DNA of 64,000 nucleotides from Chelonoidis abingdonii (taxonomy: Eukaryota > Chordata > Testudines > Testudinidae): assembly GCF_003597395.2 (NCBI RefSeq), contig NC_133770.1, positions 7,398,317 through 7,462,316 on the forward strand. Reading direction: 5' to 3'. Under the pieces are notes generated by a model. It ran no database searches and was not told where the DNA came from. It saw only the letters and a program-made list of their open reading frames with translations. Below are positions 1 to 11,154 of this stretch, piece by piece. Positions within the stretch are counted from its first letter, which is position 1, and every line of letters begins with the position of its first letter. A program made the translations under genes and the position numbers.

Positions 1-1100
1 TGAAGGCTAAGGCAGGAAAATTTTACATTTCATATTTCTTAATTGTTTTTTCGACATCCTCATTCATGTGAGGCCAATACGACACATCTCTGGCCCTTCT
101 TCTGCAATTTCAATTCCTAAATGTCCTTCATAAATTCTAATAAGCAAGTCAGATTGGAACACTTTGGTCATGATTAATCGATCGCTTCTAAATATGACAT
201 CATCAATCACTGACAGTTCTTCTTTGAAGTGAAAGTATGGACTAGATGTGTCATGTCCAGGCCAACCTACAGTTCTAGCTTTGATTACGCTTTGCAAGAT
301 CTTGTGTTGTGCCGTGGCAGCTGCGGATGTGGTCCACCTTTTGTCAGAGCCTGGGTTGTTTTTCTTTCTAAGATCTGCATGCGCTATATTAGATTCTGAA
401 TCATTTTCTACTCCAGTATTTCCAAAAACTCTAGCTAGAGTGCCTACTGGCACTGAATCCTTTCCTGGTTTATATTCTATTTGCAAATCATATAACTGCA
501 ATTGAAAAAACAATCTCTGTATTCTGAGAAGGGAGCCAGTCCCTTCTTTGCAATGGATACAAGAGGCTTATGGTCTGTTTCAGCAATAACTGGTCACCTA
601 TAGATGAACACATGACATTTCTTGCAACCCTGCACTAAAGCTAAAGGCTCTTTCTCAATTTGTATGCCTTGACACAGAGTTTTAGCGAGTTCCCAGGAAG
701 CATATGCCATTGGCCTCCAGCGTTCTTCGTACTTTTGTGATAAAGTTGCCCCTCTGCCTTCCTTTTAGGACATCATCTATCTCTTGCAGCCATAAAATCT
801 AAGGACAGCAGCTCCCTTCACTAGCTGTTTCAAGATTTCAAACTCCTTGTCTAGATTGGCATCCCATGTCCATTGATGATTTTTGTGCCAGAGTGCTCTA
901 AAGTTGATGGTTTTAGCAGCCAAATTAGATACAAACTTTCTACAAACTTGCTCATCTCTAAGCTTCTTTGCATTCCTTCTTTGTCTACTGGAGGCGGCAT
1001 GTTTGCAATTGCCTGAACTATGCTAGGATCTCTTTGGGCTCCATGTTCTGTGAGTCTTTCCTCCAATTATGATATCTCGGACCTCAAATTTACATTTCTG
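1..1100 (-). mobile_element. Ty3/Gypsy retrotransposon pol fragment
   Basis: Read on the minus strand, this is the middle of a Gypsy-type pol. The C-terminal reverse transcriptase region comes first (about 1100-851; motifs KCKFEVRDI and QAIANMPPPVDKEG). A decayed RNase H region follows. Then comes the RNase H/integrase junction (about 513-64), with LQLYDLQIEYKPGKDS and the H2C2-type start of integrase around IRIYEGHLGIE. The order RT, RNase H, integrase is the Ty3/Gypsy order. Frameshifts and stops break the frame, so it is not functional. The element runs off the left edge of the window. On the right it stops abruptly at about 1100, where a CR1 sequence begins. The gag of probably the same element lies at 3250-3870. 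Confidence 0.8.
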
Positions 1101-2652
1101 CTTAGCTGAAGTAAAAATCTTAAATGAACCAAACTGTACCATAGAATCTCTATGGATAGTAATTCCATTCTCTAATAATAAGAATATAGCAGCAGGGATA
1201 TATGACCGACCACCTGACCAGGATGGTGATATGGGAATTGATCAGGAAGATTAGAGAGGCTATAAAAATAAAAAACTCAATAATAACGGGGGATTTCAAC
1301 TATCTCTATATTGACTGGGTACATGTCACCTCAGGACAAGATGCAGAAATAAAGTTTCTTGACACTTTAAATGACTGCTTCTTGGAGCAGCTGGTCCTGG
1401 AACCCACATGAGGAGAGGCAATTCTTGATTAGTTCTAAGTGGAGCACAGGATCTGGTCCAAGAGATGAATACAGTTGGACTGCTTGGTAATAGTGACCAT
1501 CAGATAATTAAATTGAACAACCTCGTGTCATGGAAAACACCACAGCAGCCCAACGCTGTAGCACTTCATTTCAGACAGAGGGACTAAAAAAAGAGGAAAT
1601 TAGTTGAACAGAAATTAAAAGGTACAGTGCCAAAAGTAAAATCGCTGCAAGATGCATGGGAACTTTTTAAAGATACCATAATAGAGGCTCAACTTAAATG
1701 TATACACTAAATTTAAAAAGATAGTAAGAGAACCAAAAAAGTGCCACCGTGGCTAAATAACAAAGTACAAAGAAGCAGGGAGAGACAAAAAGGCACCCTT
1801 TAAAAAGTGGAAGTTAAATCCTAGTGAGGAAAATAGAAAAGAACATAAACTCTTGAAAATAAAGTGTAAAAATATAATTAGGAAGGCCAAAAAAAGACTT
1901 TGAAGAACAGTTAGCCAAAGACTCAAATAGTAATAGCAAAAAAATTTTAAGTACACCAGAAACAGGAAGCCTGCTAAGCAACCAGTGGGGCCACTGGATG
2001 ATCGAGATGCTAAAGAAGCACTTGAGGATGATAAGACCATTGCAGAGAAACTAAATGAATTCTTTGGATCAGTTTTCATGGCTAAGGATGTGAGGGAGAG
2101 TCCCAAACCTGAGCCATTCTTTTTAGGTGACAAATCTAAGGAACTGTCCCAGATTGAGGTGTCATTAGAGGAGATTTTGGAACAAATTGATAAATTAAAT
2201 AGTAATAAGTCACCCGGACCAGATGAGTTCTGAAGGAACTCAAGTGTGAAATTGCAGAACTACTAACTGTAGTTTGAAACCTATCATTTAAATCAGCTTC
2301 TGTATCAAGTGACTGGAGGGTAGCTAATGTGATGCCATTTTTTAAAAGCGGCTCCAGAGGTGATCCCAGCAATTACAGGCCAGTAAGTCTGACTTCAGTA
2401 CCGGGCAAACTTAGTAAAGAATAAAATTGTCAGACACAGAAATGAACATAATTTGTTGGGGAAAAGTCAACATGGTTTTTGTAAAGGGAAATCATGCCTC
2501 ACCAATCTACTAGAATTCTATGAGAGGGTCAGTAAGCATGTGGACAAGGGGGATCCAATGGATATAGTGTACTTAGATTTTCAGAAAGCCTTTGACAAGG
2601 TCCCTTACCAAAGGCTCTTAAGCAAAGTAAGCTGTCATGGGATAAGAGGGAG
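1101..2652 (+). mobile_element. CR1 LINE fragment (endonuclease + RT start)
   Basis: The sequence aligns by eye with the longer CR1 at 7336-9270. It contains the endonuclease segment ITGDFNYLYIDWVHVTSG (about 1290-1345) and a spacer. The reverse transcriptase N-terminal part then has KSPGPDEF (about 2210), GNYRPVSLTSVP-like sequence (about 2370-2400), and the motif-A region YLDFQKAFDKVP (about 2570-2605). There are several stops and frameshifts. It is truncated at the 5' end, as is normal for CR1. It also lacks the 3' half of the RT and the 3' UTR, which is unusual for a LINE and points to a later deletion or rearrangement. It sits inside a minus-strand Gypsy element. Confidence 0.85.
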
Positions 2653-3249
2653 AATGGCAGTCACAAAAGCAGTATCCTCCATATAGTATAGAAAAGTATA
2701 TAAATGTGCGCTACTCATATCTAAGGGAATTTGCCAAAATCCTGCTGATGCAGCCCTAGAGTTCTTTTATAGTTCTCTAGCAGACTCAAAAGCCTCTTGT
2801 CACAGCAGGCATTCCTTGAATGAAGAATAGGTAACGTACATTGTTGCTTTGAAGTCAATCCCTATTTCCTACGTAGGCTTGGGTAAACTAGTAGCATTAA
2901 ATAACATAAGGCAATTATCTATTCAGACTATCAGGGCATTCCATTAGGGCACCAACAATTGAAGCTGAAGACAATGTAAATAATATTATTTCCTGCAATA
3001 TGTTACAACTTTAATCTTAAGGTTAACTGAACCATCTGCATGCATAATATAATGTATTAAGACATGACAGGGAATTAGCACCCACAAGCTAATCTAGTTA
3101 TGTTGTTAACATCTAACAAGATATGGGTAAACACAGACAAATATAATTAGTACTTACCTCTAATTCTCTAACAATAGAGAACGCTCATCCATTTAACATG
3201 GCTTTGATAACTATCTACAAAGAATGGCCCTGTTTACCACTTCAGTACT
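2653..3249. other. Unassigned AT-rich stretch between CR1 and Gypsy gag
   Basis: I found no coding pattern or recognisable repeat here. It lies where the 5' part of Gypsy pol (protease and RT start) would be expected, but no such protein is visible in any frame. It may be later inserted sequence or very old decayed element sequence. Confidence 0.3.
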
Positions 3250-3870
3250 TCCCTAGTATGTCCTTAAAGGCTGATTTTGGGTCACTTAGCCTGCTTATTG
3301 TTTAACCCTTTCTGGCTCAGTGTCACAGGCATATTCTGTCTTGTCCAGGTTCAAATCTGGATGTGCCAACAGTCTTTTTCTAATCTTTGGATCTTGAAAT
3401 CCCATCACTATTTGATCTCTAATTATTGTGTCTGGGAGTTGTGCAGGATTACATGTTTGGTTCAACAGCTTGAGATCCAGCATAAATTCTTCAAATGACT
3501 CCCCTTCTCTCTGAGTTCTCATGTGATATTTATATTTTTCAAAAAGTTTCATTTTTCTAGGGTGTGCAGTAGTTGTATCGCATGCTTGATTTAAGGTCAT
3601 ACTATTATAAACATCTCGTGAAGTCGGCTATGTAATATTTAAAATAAATAGCTACCTGCTGCTTATTTTCTTTTTCAACAAAGACACTCGCTTGCATGTA
3701 CAGGTTGAATCCCCGTTGAACCTCTTCCAGATATCTGCTGCATTGCCAGATAACATCAACTCCATTAGAGCTCTCAGCAGATCCATTTTCTTTATCCATT
3801 TTCTCCTGTACTCTCTTCTCCGGTCACTCTTATCCATCCAATTCTGGTGCTATACAGTGTTTGTAGGTTC
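3250..3870 (-). mobile_element. Ty3/Gypsy gag fragment
   Basis: On the minus strand, two overlapping reading frames (about 3837-3605 and 3600-3295) together read as a retrotransposon gag. They give FNLYMQASVFVEKENKQQVA, then MTLNQACD, then YKYHMRTQREGESFEEFM, then DTIIRDQIVMGFQDPKIRKR. The string of short helices with the GESFEEF and RDQIV..GF..PKIR patterns is typical of Gypsy capsid. A frameshift near 3602 separates the two parts, so it is dead. It is probably the 5' part of the element whose pol lies at 1-1100; the spacing is altered by the CR1 fragment and the unassigned stretch. Confidence 0.75.
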
Positions 3871-3899
3871 TGCATAAGGAGACTCAGTCAAGACTTTGG

Positions 3900-4015
3900 G
3901 AAGATCAGAATATGTGATGTATTATAAATTAGACTAGACACGATAAATCGATCCCTGCTGGATCAATCACTGCCCACCGATCCGGCTGGTAGTGAAGACA
4001 TACCCTAGGTTGGAA
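3900..4015. repeat. Putative MITE fragment
   Basis: The GATAAATCGATCC and GATCCGGCTGGTAGTG segments resemble a widespread short reptile repeat with palindromic CGAT-rich ends. This rests on memory of such repeats only, and the boundaries are uncertain. Confidence 0.3.
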
Positions 4016-4253
4016 ATTACACCTCCAGCTCCAATGTGGGCATATCCTTTGCCAGGGGACATGTTAAGATCACGTCTTCCCGACACCTATTTCATAGCAT
4101 AGACGAGACTCTACCATGTGCTAGGAGACTACATGCCTCCCAAACATGGTAGTTTCTATAATGTGGATGAGATCTCAGTTTGCCAAAGAACTCATGAACC
4201 TGTTCATGAACTCGAGATGTGCTGTGAACCACAGTGACCCAAAGCGTGGTTTA

Positions 4254-4271
4254 GTTTTGACACCACATATA
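4254..4271 (+). repeat. 18-bp direct repeat, left copy
   Basis: GTTTTGACACCACATATA, identical to 6269-6286. It could be a target-site duplication bounding the segment 4272-6268. Confidence 0.6.
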
Positions 4272-4789
4272 ATTTGCCATTTTCCAAAGCAGACAAAACT
4301 TGGGGGCTGAACTTACATGAATCACAGCCAAAGCAATGGTTGACACAGACTGCTGTGAACTTGCAATCACTAAGCTGTGTGCCGTTCTGGTTTGGTTTCT
4401 AGTCTTCCGGTGTAGAAGTCGGTTGAGAGAGGGGATCAGCTGGGATCACTTGTTTGCTGGGTTGGAGGAGACTGAGATAATGTGTGCCTTCGTCCATTTG
4501 GAAAGAGCTGCTGGAGCAATTGCAAGGCTTGGATGAGCTCATTCTTGCTTTGGTCTTCATTGTGGTCTTGATAATGGGCTAGGAACAGAACAAGAAAACA
4601 AAACAAAAAACTGTCTGACTTCCACAAACAAACCTTGCCTTCAACTGTGGTAAATAGTCAGAGGTTACGTGATGCAGGGAACAAAACAACATAACTTCCT
4701 GGACACTTGTTGGAAGGCAGGTTCAACCAGGAGCAGAGGAATAGGATCAGGCCAATAGTTCACCGAAACCAGTATATTGTGTCACAGCC

Positions 4790-5480
4790 AAGACTTCAGT
4801 GGTCAGGCCGAGCAGTCAGGGCTGGTGAAAGAGTCCAGCAGCCTAGGTCAGGGGTCAGAGTCTACAAGTGGTAGCCTGAGTTTGGGACTGAGTTCAGGGT
4901 CCTAGCACCTAGGTACTGTGACAGAGTTCAAGGGGCAGAGTCAGGGTCTATAGCCAGAGTCAGAGTTCAAGCACAGAAGCCAGGGATCAAGCTGAAGTCA
5001 GAGTCCCGGTATCAAAATCCGGGGTCAAAAGCTAGAGTCCCAATGCCAAAGTCAAGGAGCAAAGCCAGTGTCAGTGTCCAAGTACCAAAGCCAGGGGTTA
5101 GGATTGGGGTCGGAGTTCAAGGTGGGAAGCCGAGGATCCAAGCCAGGGCTGGGAGTCCAGGAGAAGCAAAGAGACAAGGTCTATCTCTGTGGCCAGCAGG
5201 GGAGTCCACCTCCTCACCTAGAGACTGTCCGGAATTCCTCCTGGGCTTAAATAGGGTGCCTGGACCAATCAGAAGCCAGGAGGGAAGCTGCCAATCCAGC
5301 CTCGGAGGTGGTACTTCCTGTGGTGTCTATGTGATAGTGACCAGCCAGCAGCATGGAGGTGTCAGCCGTCCCACAGAGCTGAGTTCTGCCCCTGCAGAGC
5401 CTCACATCCTGTGTCTCACAGTGGCCAGAACCAGATTCTTCAGAGGAAAGAGTAAGAAACCCCCACTCCTGGGCAATTAT
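4790..5480 (+). repeat. Interspersed repeat rich in GGTCAGAG/AGCCAGGG units
   Basis: A degenerate run of about 20-bp units built on AGCCAGGGGTCAGAGTC occupies about 4840-5180. A less repetitive tail follows that includes GGACCAATCAG (about 5263). The same arrangement, with a TGGACCAATCAG tail, is found at 18660-19145, and an inverted copy of the unit block lies near 44695-44915. I cannot assign the family. An LTR or the end of a non-autonomous element is possible. Long open frames across it reflect its composition, not genes. Confidence 0.55.
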
Positions 5481-6268
5481 GGAATAAACTACTAGAGGAA
5501 ATTTATGCCTAACCCCAAAGGTTGTCTTATGCATTGATGTATGAGGGCTCAATTCTCATAACCCACTATGGGACACAGAGAACAACCATAGGGCTATGCT
5601 CTCCAGCCATGACCCCTCCCTGTGTTCCTCTTCCCCCTCCCTACACCGAATCTGCCCCCAACACACACCCTCTGAGGAGGGCTGGGAATAGGGTTGGCAA
5701 AAGTCCCTTTTGTGGGGATACCTTCTTTACAGGGCATATTCCCAGGGGGTGGTTCCCCTTTAAGGCCCTTTTGCGTTTTCAGGATGGCACAAAGGGACCT
5801 TTAACTGAGAATTAGGCCCTAAATGCTTATATCTCTTGTAAAAAGAACTGCTTATGGAAACAGGCTGCAGCCAAAACTCAGATTCATCCACCCCTGCCCC
5901 CACCCGTTAGGGTGATGTAGATCTAAATTTTTAAATCCCAGGCCCAGCTCCTGTTGCTTATGTGGTATGGTCCTTTTCTGAAGCATTGATTTCCCTCCCG
6001 CTTAAACTGATGAATAGGCAAGATGCAAAAGCGTGTACGATATTTATTTCTTTCCTCAGACTGAGCTGATTCTTCTGGGCTTCTGCTGTTATTTGCTCAT
6101 CTGATTTCCCTCTTATTTACCATGGTAGCGAACAAAAGCGGCTAACAGGGGAGTTTGGCGAGGGAGTTTACAGGGGGAGTGTGAGCTGGGGCTAGAACTC
6201 AACATTCTTTAATGAAAATCCCAGTGAAGGAGAACATCTAACTGGAACAGAGGGAAACAATCCCATAG

Positions 6269-6286
6269 GTTTTGACACCACATATA
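6269..6286 (+). repeat. 18-bp direct repeat, right copy
   Basis: Exact copy of 4254-4271. The CR1 homology starts immediately after it (about 6287). Confidence 0.6.
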
Positions 6287-6386
6287 GGACTTTAGGGTGT
6301 CCTTCCAGATGATGTTGGTGGTATCCTCTCGCACTGTGCATACCTCTACGGGGGTGGGGGGGGAGGGGAGGTAACTCCAGTTATTA

Positions 6387-6890
6387 GAAGGAGACAGGTA
6401 TTAGTAGTGGGCAATTTTATCATTAGAAACATAGATATCTGGGTTTGAGATGACCGGAAGAACCACATGGTGACTTGCCTGCCTGGTGTTAAGGTTGCGG
6501 ATCTCTCAAAACATCTAGACAGACATGTGTAGTGCTGGGGAGGAGCTGGTGGTCGTGGTACATGTAAGTACCAGTGACATAGGGAAGGATAGGAGAGAGG
6601 TCCTGGAGGCCAAATTTAGGCTGCTAGGTAAGAGATTGAAGTCCAGGACCTCCATGGTAGCATTCTCTGAGATGCTCCCAGTTCCACACGCAGGGCCAGT
6701 TAGGCAGAACTGCAGGGTCTCAATGCGTGGATGAGATGATGTTGTAGGGAGGAGAGGTTTAGATTTATTAGGAACTGGGGAAACTTTTGGGGAAAGAGGG
6801 AGCTTATACAGGAAGGCTGGGCTCCACCTAAACGAAAATGGAACCATATTGTTGAAACTGAACATTAAAAAGGCTATAGAGCAGTTTTTA
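6387..6890 (+). pseudogene. CR1 ORF1 remnant with SGNH/GDSL-type domain
   Basis: The frame reads RQVLVVGNFIIRNIDI, a TGA stop, then VTCLPGVKVADLSKHLDRH, VVVVHVSTSDIGKD, and finally RKAGLHLNENGT. These are the blocks expected of the SGNH esterase-like domain known from CR1 ORF1 proteins. The nucleophile block, normally GDS, is GNF here, so the catalytic serine is lost. The block III TND is TSD, and the DGLH aspartate is alanine while the histidine remains. An in-frame stop follows block I and a second stop follows MRG (about 6734). It is a dead copy. Confidence 0.75.
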
Positions 6891-7109
6891 AACTAAGGAC
6901 TGGTGGAAAGCTGACAGGTGCAGAGGAGCAGGTGGTTCGGACATCCGTTAGGGGAGGCTCTATTAATAGAGAATCTCTATGTCCTAGTGAAGATGAGAGG
7001 ATGGAAAATTATAAAATACAGGCAGGGTCTTATCAGAAACAGTCAAATAAAAAAGAGTCCCATTCAATTACATTGTGCAATGGCAGATAACTAAAAGGAG
7101 ACAAGTTTT

Positions 7110-7717
7110 GAAAGTGCTTATATACCAATGCTAGAAGTCTAAATAATAAAATGGGTGAACTAGAGAGCCTTGTATTAAATGAGGATATTGATATAATGGG
7201 CATCACAGAAACTTGGTGGAATGAGGATAATCAATGGGACACAGTAATAACAGGGTACAAAATATATCAGAAGGACAGAACAGGTTGTGCTGGTGGGGGA
7301 GTGGCACTATATGTGAAAGAAAGTGTAGAATCAAATGAAGTAAAAATCGTAAATGAATCAAACTGTACCATAGAATCTCTATGATAGTAATTCCATGCTC
7401 TAATAATGAGAATATAGCAGTAGGGATATATATTACCAACCACCATACCAGGATGGTGGTAGTGACTGTGGAATGTTCAGGGAGGTTGGAGAGGCTATAA
7501 AAATAAAAAATTCAATAATAATGGAGGACTTCAATTATCCCCATATTGACTGGGTACATGTCACCTTAGGATGGGATGCAGAGATAAAATTTCTTGACAC
7601 CTTAAATGACTGCTTCATGGAGCAGCTGGTCCTGGAACCCACATGAGGAGAGGCAATTCTTGATTTCTAAGTGGAGCACAGGATCTGGTCCAAGAGGCGA
7701 ATACAGCTAGACCACTT
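7110..7717 (+). pseudogene. CR1 ORF2 endonuclease (APE type) remnant
   Basis: It opens with the CR1-typical YTNARSLNNKMGELESLV. It continues with DIDIMGITETWWNED (the catalytic ITETW block), GYKIYQKDR and GGGVALYVKE. The frame stops at 7382-7384. Degraded sequence continues to an EDFNYPHIDWVHVT block (the GDFN motif with Gly to Glu). The frame is broken and then interrupted at 7718 by an LTR insertion. In a live CR1 this domain nicks target DNA for target-primed reverse transcription. Confidence 0.85.
7714..7717 (+). repeat. 4-bp target-site duplication, left copy
   Basis: ACTT, repeated at 8093-8096. With the LTR removed, the flanking CR1 sequence rejoins as in the other CR1 copy. Confidence 0.75.
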
Positions 7718-8092
7718 TGTGAAAGCTGGCTGATCCTCCTTAATAGATTACAAGCGGCCAGTGGCAGGGGGGGGTAAGTACTGCTCATGGACACAGTAGC
7801 CTGAATTTTTGCACTATCTCTTTTCCTCTGCCTCAAGGCAGGAAGATCCTGCTCCAAACCAGTCAGTACTACCCAGATAACGGGAACATGAGATTTTACA
7901 CTTACCAATCAAGTATTAACATGCAAGGGTCTTTGTCTGAATGTGTATAAAAGGTTTGTGAAATTTGTGTAAGACAGAGTCTTTTGTCCCAAGATACAGG
8001 CTCTCCTTTTTCTGCAGAATAAAGCATTTTCCCTTATCCCTGTCAGGCTGTTCATTGGCTCTCAGCTAGGCAGACCCAATAATTCGGTAACA
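7718..8092 (+). mobile_element. Solo LTR of an endogenous retrovirus-like element
   Basis: This 375-bp insertion begins TGTGAAAG and ends GGTAACA, the TG...CA ends of LTRs. It is flanked by the 4-bp duplication ACTT. A TATA box (TATAAAAG, 7946-7953) and a polyadenylation signal (AATAAA, 8018-8023) are spaced as promoter and R/U5 signals of one LTR. No internal retroviral sequence remains, so it is a solo LTR left by LTR-LTR recombination. The 4-bp duplication is typical of gammaretrovirus-like (ERV1) elements. It is younger than the CR1 it interrupts. Confidence 0.85.
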
Positions 8093-8229
8093 ACTTGGTA
8101 ATAGTGACCATAATATAATTAAATTTAATATCCCTGTAGCAGGAAAAACACCACAACAGACCAACACTGTAGCATTTAATTTCAGAAAGGGAATCTACAC
8201 AAAAATGAGGAGGTTAGTTAAACAGAAAT

Positions 8230-10149
8230 TAAAGGGTACAGCACCAAAAGTGAAATCTCTGCAAGTTGTGTGGAAACTTTTTAAAGACACTCAACTTAAA
8301 TGTATATCCCAAATTTAAAAAATATAATAAAAGAACCAAAAAAGAGCCACTGTGGTTAAACAAAGTAAAAGAAGAAGTGAGAGGCAAAAAGGCATCCTTT
8401 AAAAAGTAAAAGTTAAATCCTAAAGAGAAAAATAGAAAGGAGCATAAACGCTGGCAAATGAAGTGTAAAAATACAATTAGGAAGACCAATAAAGAATTTG
8501 AAGACCAGCTAGTCAAAGACTCAAAAAGTAATAGCAAAAAAATTTTCAAGTACATCAGAAGCAGGAAGCCTGCTAAGCAACCAGTGGGGACACTGGACAA
8601 TAGAGGTGCTAAACGAGCACTCAAGGACAATAAGGCCATTGTGGAGAAATTAAATGAATTCTTTGCTTTGGTCTTCATGGCTGAGGATATGAGGAGATTC
8701 CCAAACCTGAGCCATTCTTTTTAGGTGACAGATCTGAGGAACTGTCCCAGATTGAGGTATCATTAGAGGACGTTTGGGAACAAATTGATAAATTAATCAG
8801 CAATAAGTCACCAGGACCAGATGGTATTCACCCAAGAGTTCTGAAGAAACTCAAATGTGAAGTTGCAGAGCTACTAACTGTAACTATCATTTAAATCTGC
8901 TTCTATACCAGATGACTGGAGGATTGCTAATGTGATGCCAATTTTTAAAAAGGGCTCCAGAGGTGATCTTGGCAATTACAGGCCTGTCAGCCTGACTTCA
9001 GTACCAGGCAAACTGGTTGAAACTATAATAAAGAACAATAATGTCAGACACGTAGACAAACATAATTTGTTGAGGAAGACTCAACATGGTTTTAGTAAAG
9101 GGAAATCGTGCCTCATCAATCTACTAGAATTTTTTGAGGGGGTCAACAAGCATGTGGATGAGGGGGATCCAATGGATATAGTGTACTTAGATTTTTAGAA
9201 AGCCTATGACAAGGTCCCTCAGCAAGGGCTCCTACATAAAGAAAGCTGCCACGGGAAAAGAGGAAAGGTGCTCTCATGGATTGGTAACTGGTTAAAAGAC
9301 AGAAAACAAAGGGTAGGGATAAATGGTCAGTTTTCAGAATGCAGAGAGGTAAGTAGTGGTGTCCCCCAGGTGTCCGAACTGGGTCCAGTCCTAGTCAACA
9401 TATTCATAAATGATCTGGAAAAAGGGGTAAACAATGAGGTGGCAAAATTTGCACATGATACAAAATTACTAAAGCTAGTTAAGACCCAGGCACACTGCGA
9501 AGAGCTACAAAAGGATCTCTCAAAACTGGGTGACTGGGCAATAAAATGGCAGATGAAATTTAATGCTGATAACTGCAAAGCAATGCATATTGGAAATCAT
9601 AATCCCAACTATACATATAAAATGATGGGGTCTAAATTAGCTGTTACCACTCAAGAAAGAGATCTTGGAGTCATTGTGGATAGTTCTCAATGTGCAGCAG
9701 CAGTCAAAAAAGCGAACAGAATGCTGGGTATAATTAAGAAAGGGATAGATAATAAGACAGAAGATATCATGTTGCATGTATATAAATCCATGGTACGCCC
9801 ACGTCTTGAATACTGTGTGCAGATGTGGTCACCTCATCTCAAAAAAGACATATTGGAATTGGAAATGGTTCAGAAAAGGACATCAAAAATTATTAAGGAT
9901 ATGGAACGGCTTCCATATGAGGAGACATTAATAAGACTGGGACTTTTCAGCTTGGAAAAGAGATGGATAAGGGGAGATATGATTGAGGTCTATAAAATCA
10001 TGACTGGTGTAGAGAAAGTAGAAGAGGAAGTGTTGTTTACTACTTCTCATAACACAAGAACTAGGGGTCACCAAATGAAATTAATAGGCAGCAGATTTAA
10101 AACAAATAAAAGGAAGTATTTCTTCACACAACGCACAGTCAGCCTGTGA
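8230..10149 (+). pseudogene. CR1 ORF2 reverse transcriptase remnant
   Basis: The RT blocks appear in order. KSPGPDGIHPRVLKKL lies near 8810-8850 and GDLGNYRPVSLTSVPGKL near 8960-9015. Motif A is [16 protein letters not shown] (TAG at 9196-9198). [11 protein letters not shown] lies near 9280 and [14 protein letters not shown] near 9352. The catalytic block is KFAHDTKLL (about 9445) where live copies have FADD. The C-terminal part stays open to 10149 (293 codons from 9268). The stop in motif A, the Asp-to-His change in the active site and upstream frameshifts show that it cannot retrotranspose. Confidence 0.9.
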
Positions 10150-10447
10150 AACCCTTTGCCAAAGGATGTTGTGAAGGCCAAGACCATAACAGGGTTCAAA
10201 AAATAACTAGCTAAATTCGTGGAGGATAGGTCCATCAATGGCTATTTGCCAGGATGGGCAGGGAGGGTGTCCCTAGCCTCTGTTTGCAAGAAGCTGGGAA
10301 TGAGTGACAGGGGATGGATCACTTGATGATTCACTGTTCTGTTCATTCCCTCTGGGGCACCTGGCATTGGTCACTGTCGGAACACAGGACACTGGGCTAG
10401 ATAGACCTTTGATCTGACCCAGTAGGGCTATTGTTATGTTCTTACGT

Positions 10448-11154
10448 GATTTTAAAATGGTGCTTTGTGAAAAGCAAGCCATCGGGGGCTTCGTTTCTTA
10501 CTGAGGAATATAGGGGAAACTGGACATCCACACCAATAAAAACAGCCCATTTGAGAATGTTAAACTGAGAAGATGGCTGAGATGGACCATTTGCCCATAC
10601 ATTTAACCGCTCCTACGGATCACAGATAGCAATCGGCCACATGTGGTGTAACTGATTTTTTGCAAGATGTGTGATAATGGTATAGGCTTTAAATATGCTT
10701 ACGTTGAAGTTATGTTTTCCCTACACAGAGCCAACAAGCATCCTTTGTTCTGGGCGAATTTATTTTAGAATCAAGAGAAACAGCAAAGAAAAGAACAAAT
10801 GGGTATGATTTCCCTTTGTCCTGCACCATGCACCTCCATCTGCACTAGTGCAGGAGGGGTGTGAAATGTGACTAGATCAGAATGGTAGTTATTTTACACC
10901 CACTCTGCACTCATTTTGCACAGGTGTATGTGACTCCATAACGTACGAAGTGGTGGTGAACTTGGATCTCAGTGCCAGACCCTGCTCTCACTTACCCCAG
11001 CGTGAATCCGCTGGCCTCATTCTCATTTCCATTAATGCTGCGCTAAATCCCTCTGGCAGCGCAAAGGGGCCTTAACCTGAGTGTCAGTGTAAATTAGGCC
11101 CACTTTAAGAGCAGTGTAAAGTGGCGTTAGTGCAAATGGGACTCCTGCTGTGAT
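10448..11154. other. Unassigned non-coding stretch
   Basis: I see no gene. Reptile-repeat-like phrases occur (for example around 10980-11120), but I could not assign them to a family. Confidence 0.3.

Larger units (their letters stand above)
6287..10447 (+). mobile_element. Near full-length CR1 LINE (decayed), split by a solo LTR
   Basis: It has a recognisable ORF1 (SGNH domain, about 6390-6880), ORF2 endonuclease (about 7110-7700 and beyond) and RT (about 8230-10149). The 3' UTR ends near 10447 in GGGCTATTGTTATGTTCTTA, which matches the inverted CR1 tail at 12507. Removing the 375-bp LTR and its target duplication leaves about 3.8 kb, close to full length, with a probable short 5' truncation. 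Many stops lie where CG would become TG or CA, as expected for an old methylated insertion. It is inactive. Confidence 0.9.

Noticed and set aside
5043..5495. 150-codon open frame in the AGCCAGGGGTCA-rich block
   Set aside because: It is produced by the tandem unit composition; other frames are open too and no domain is present.
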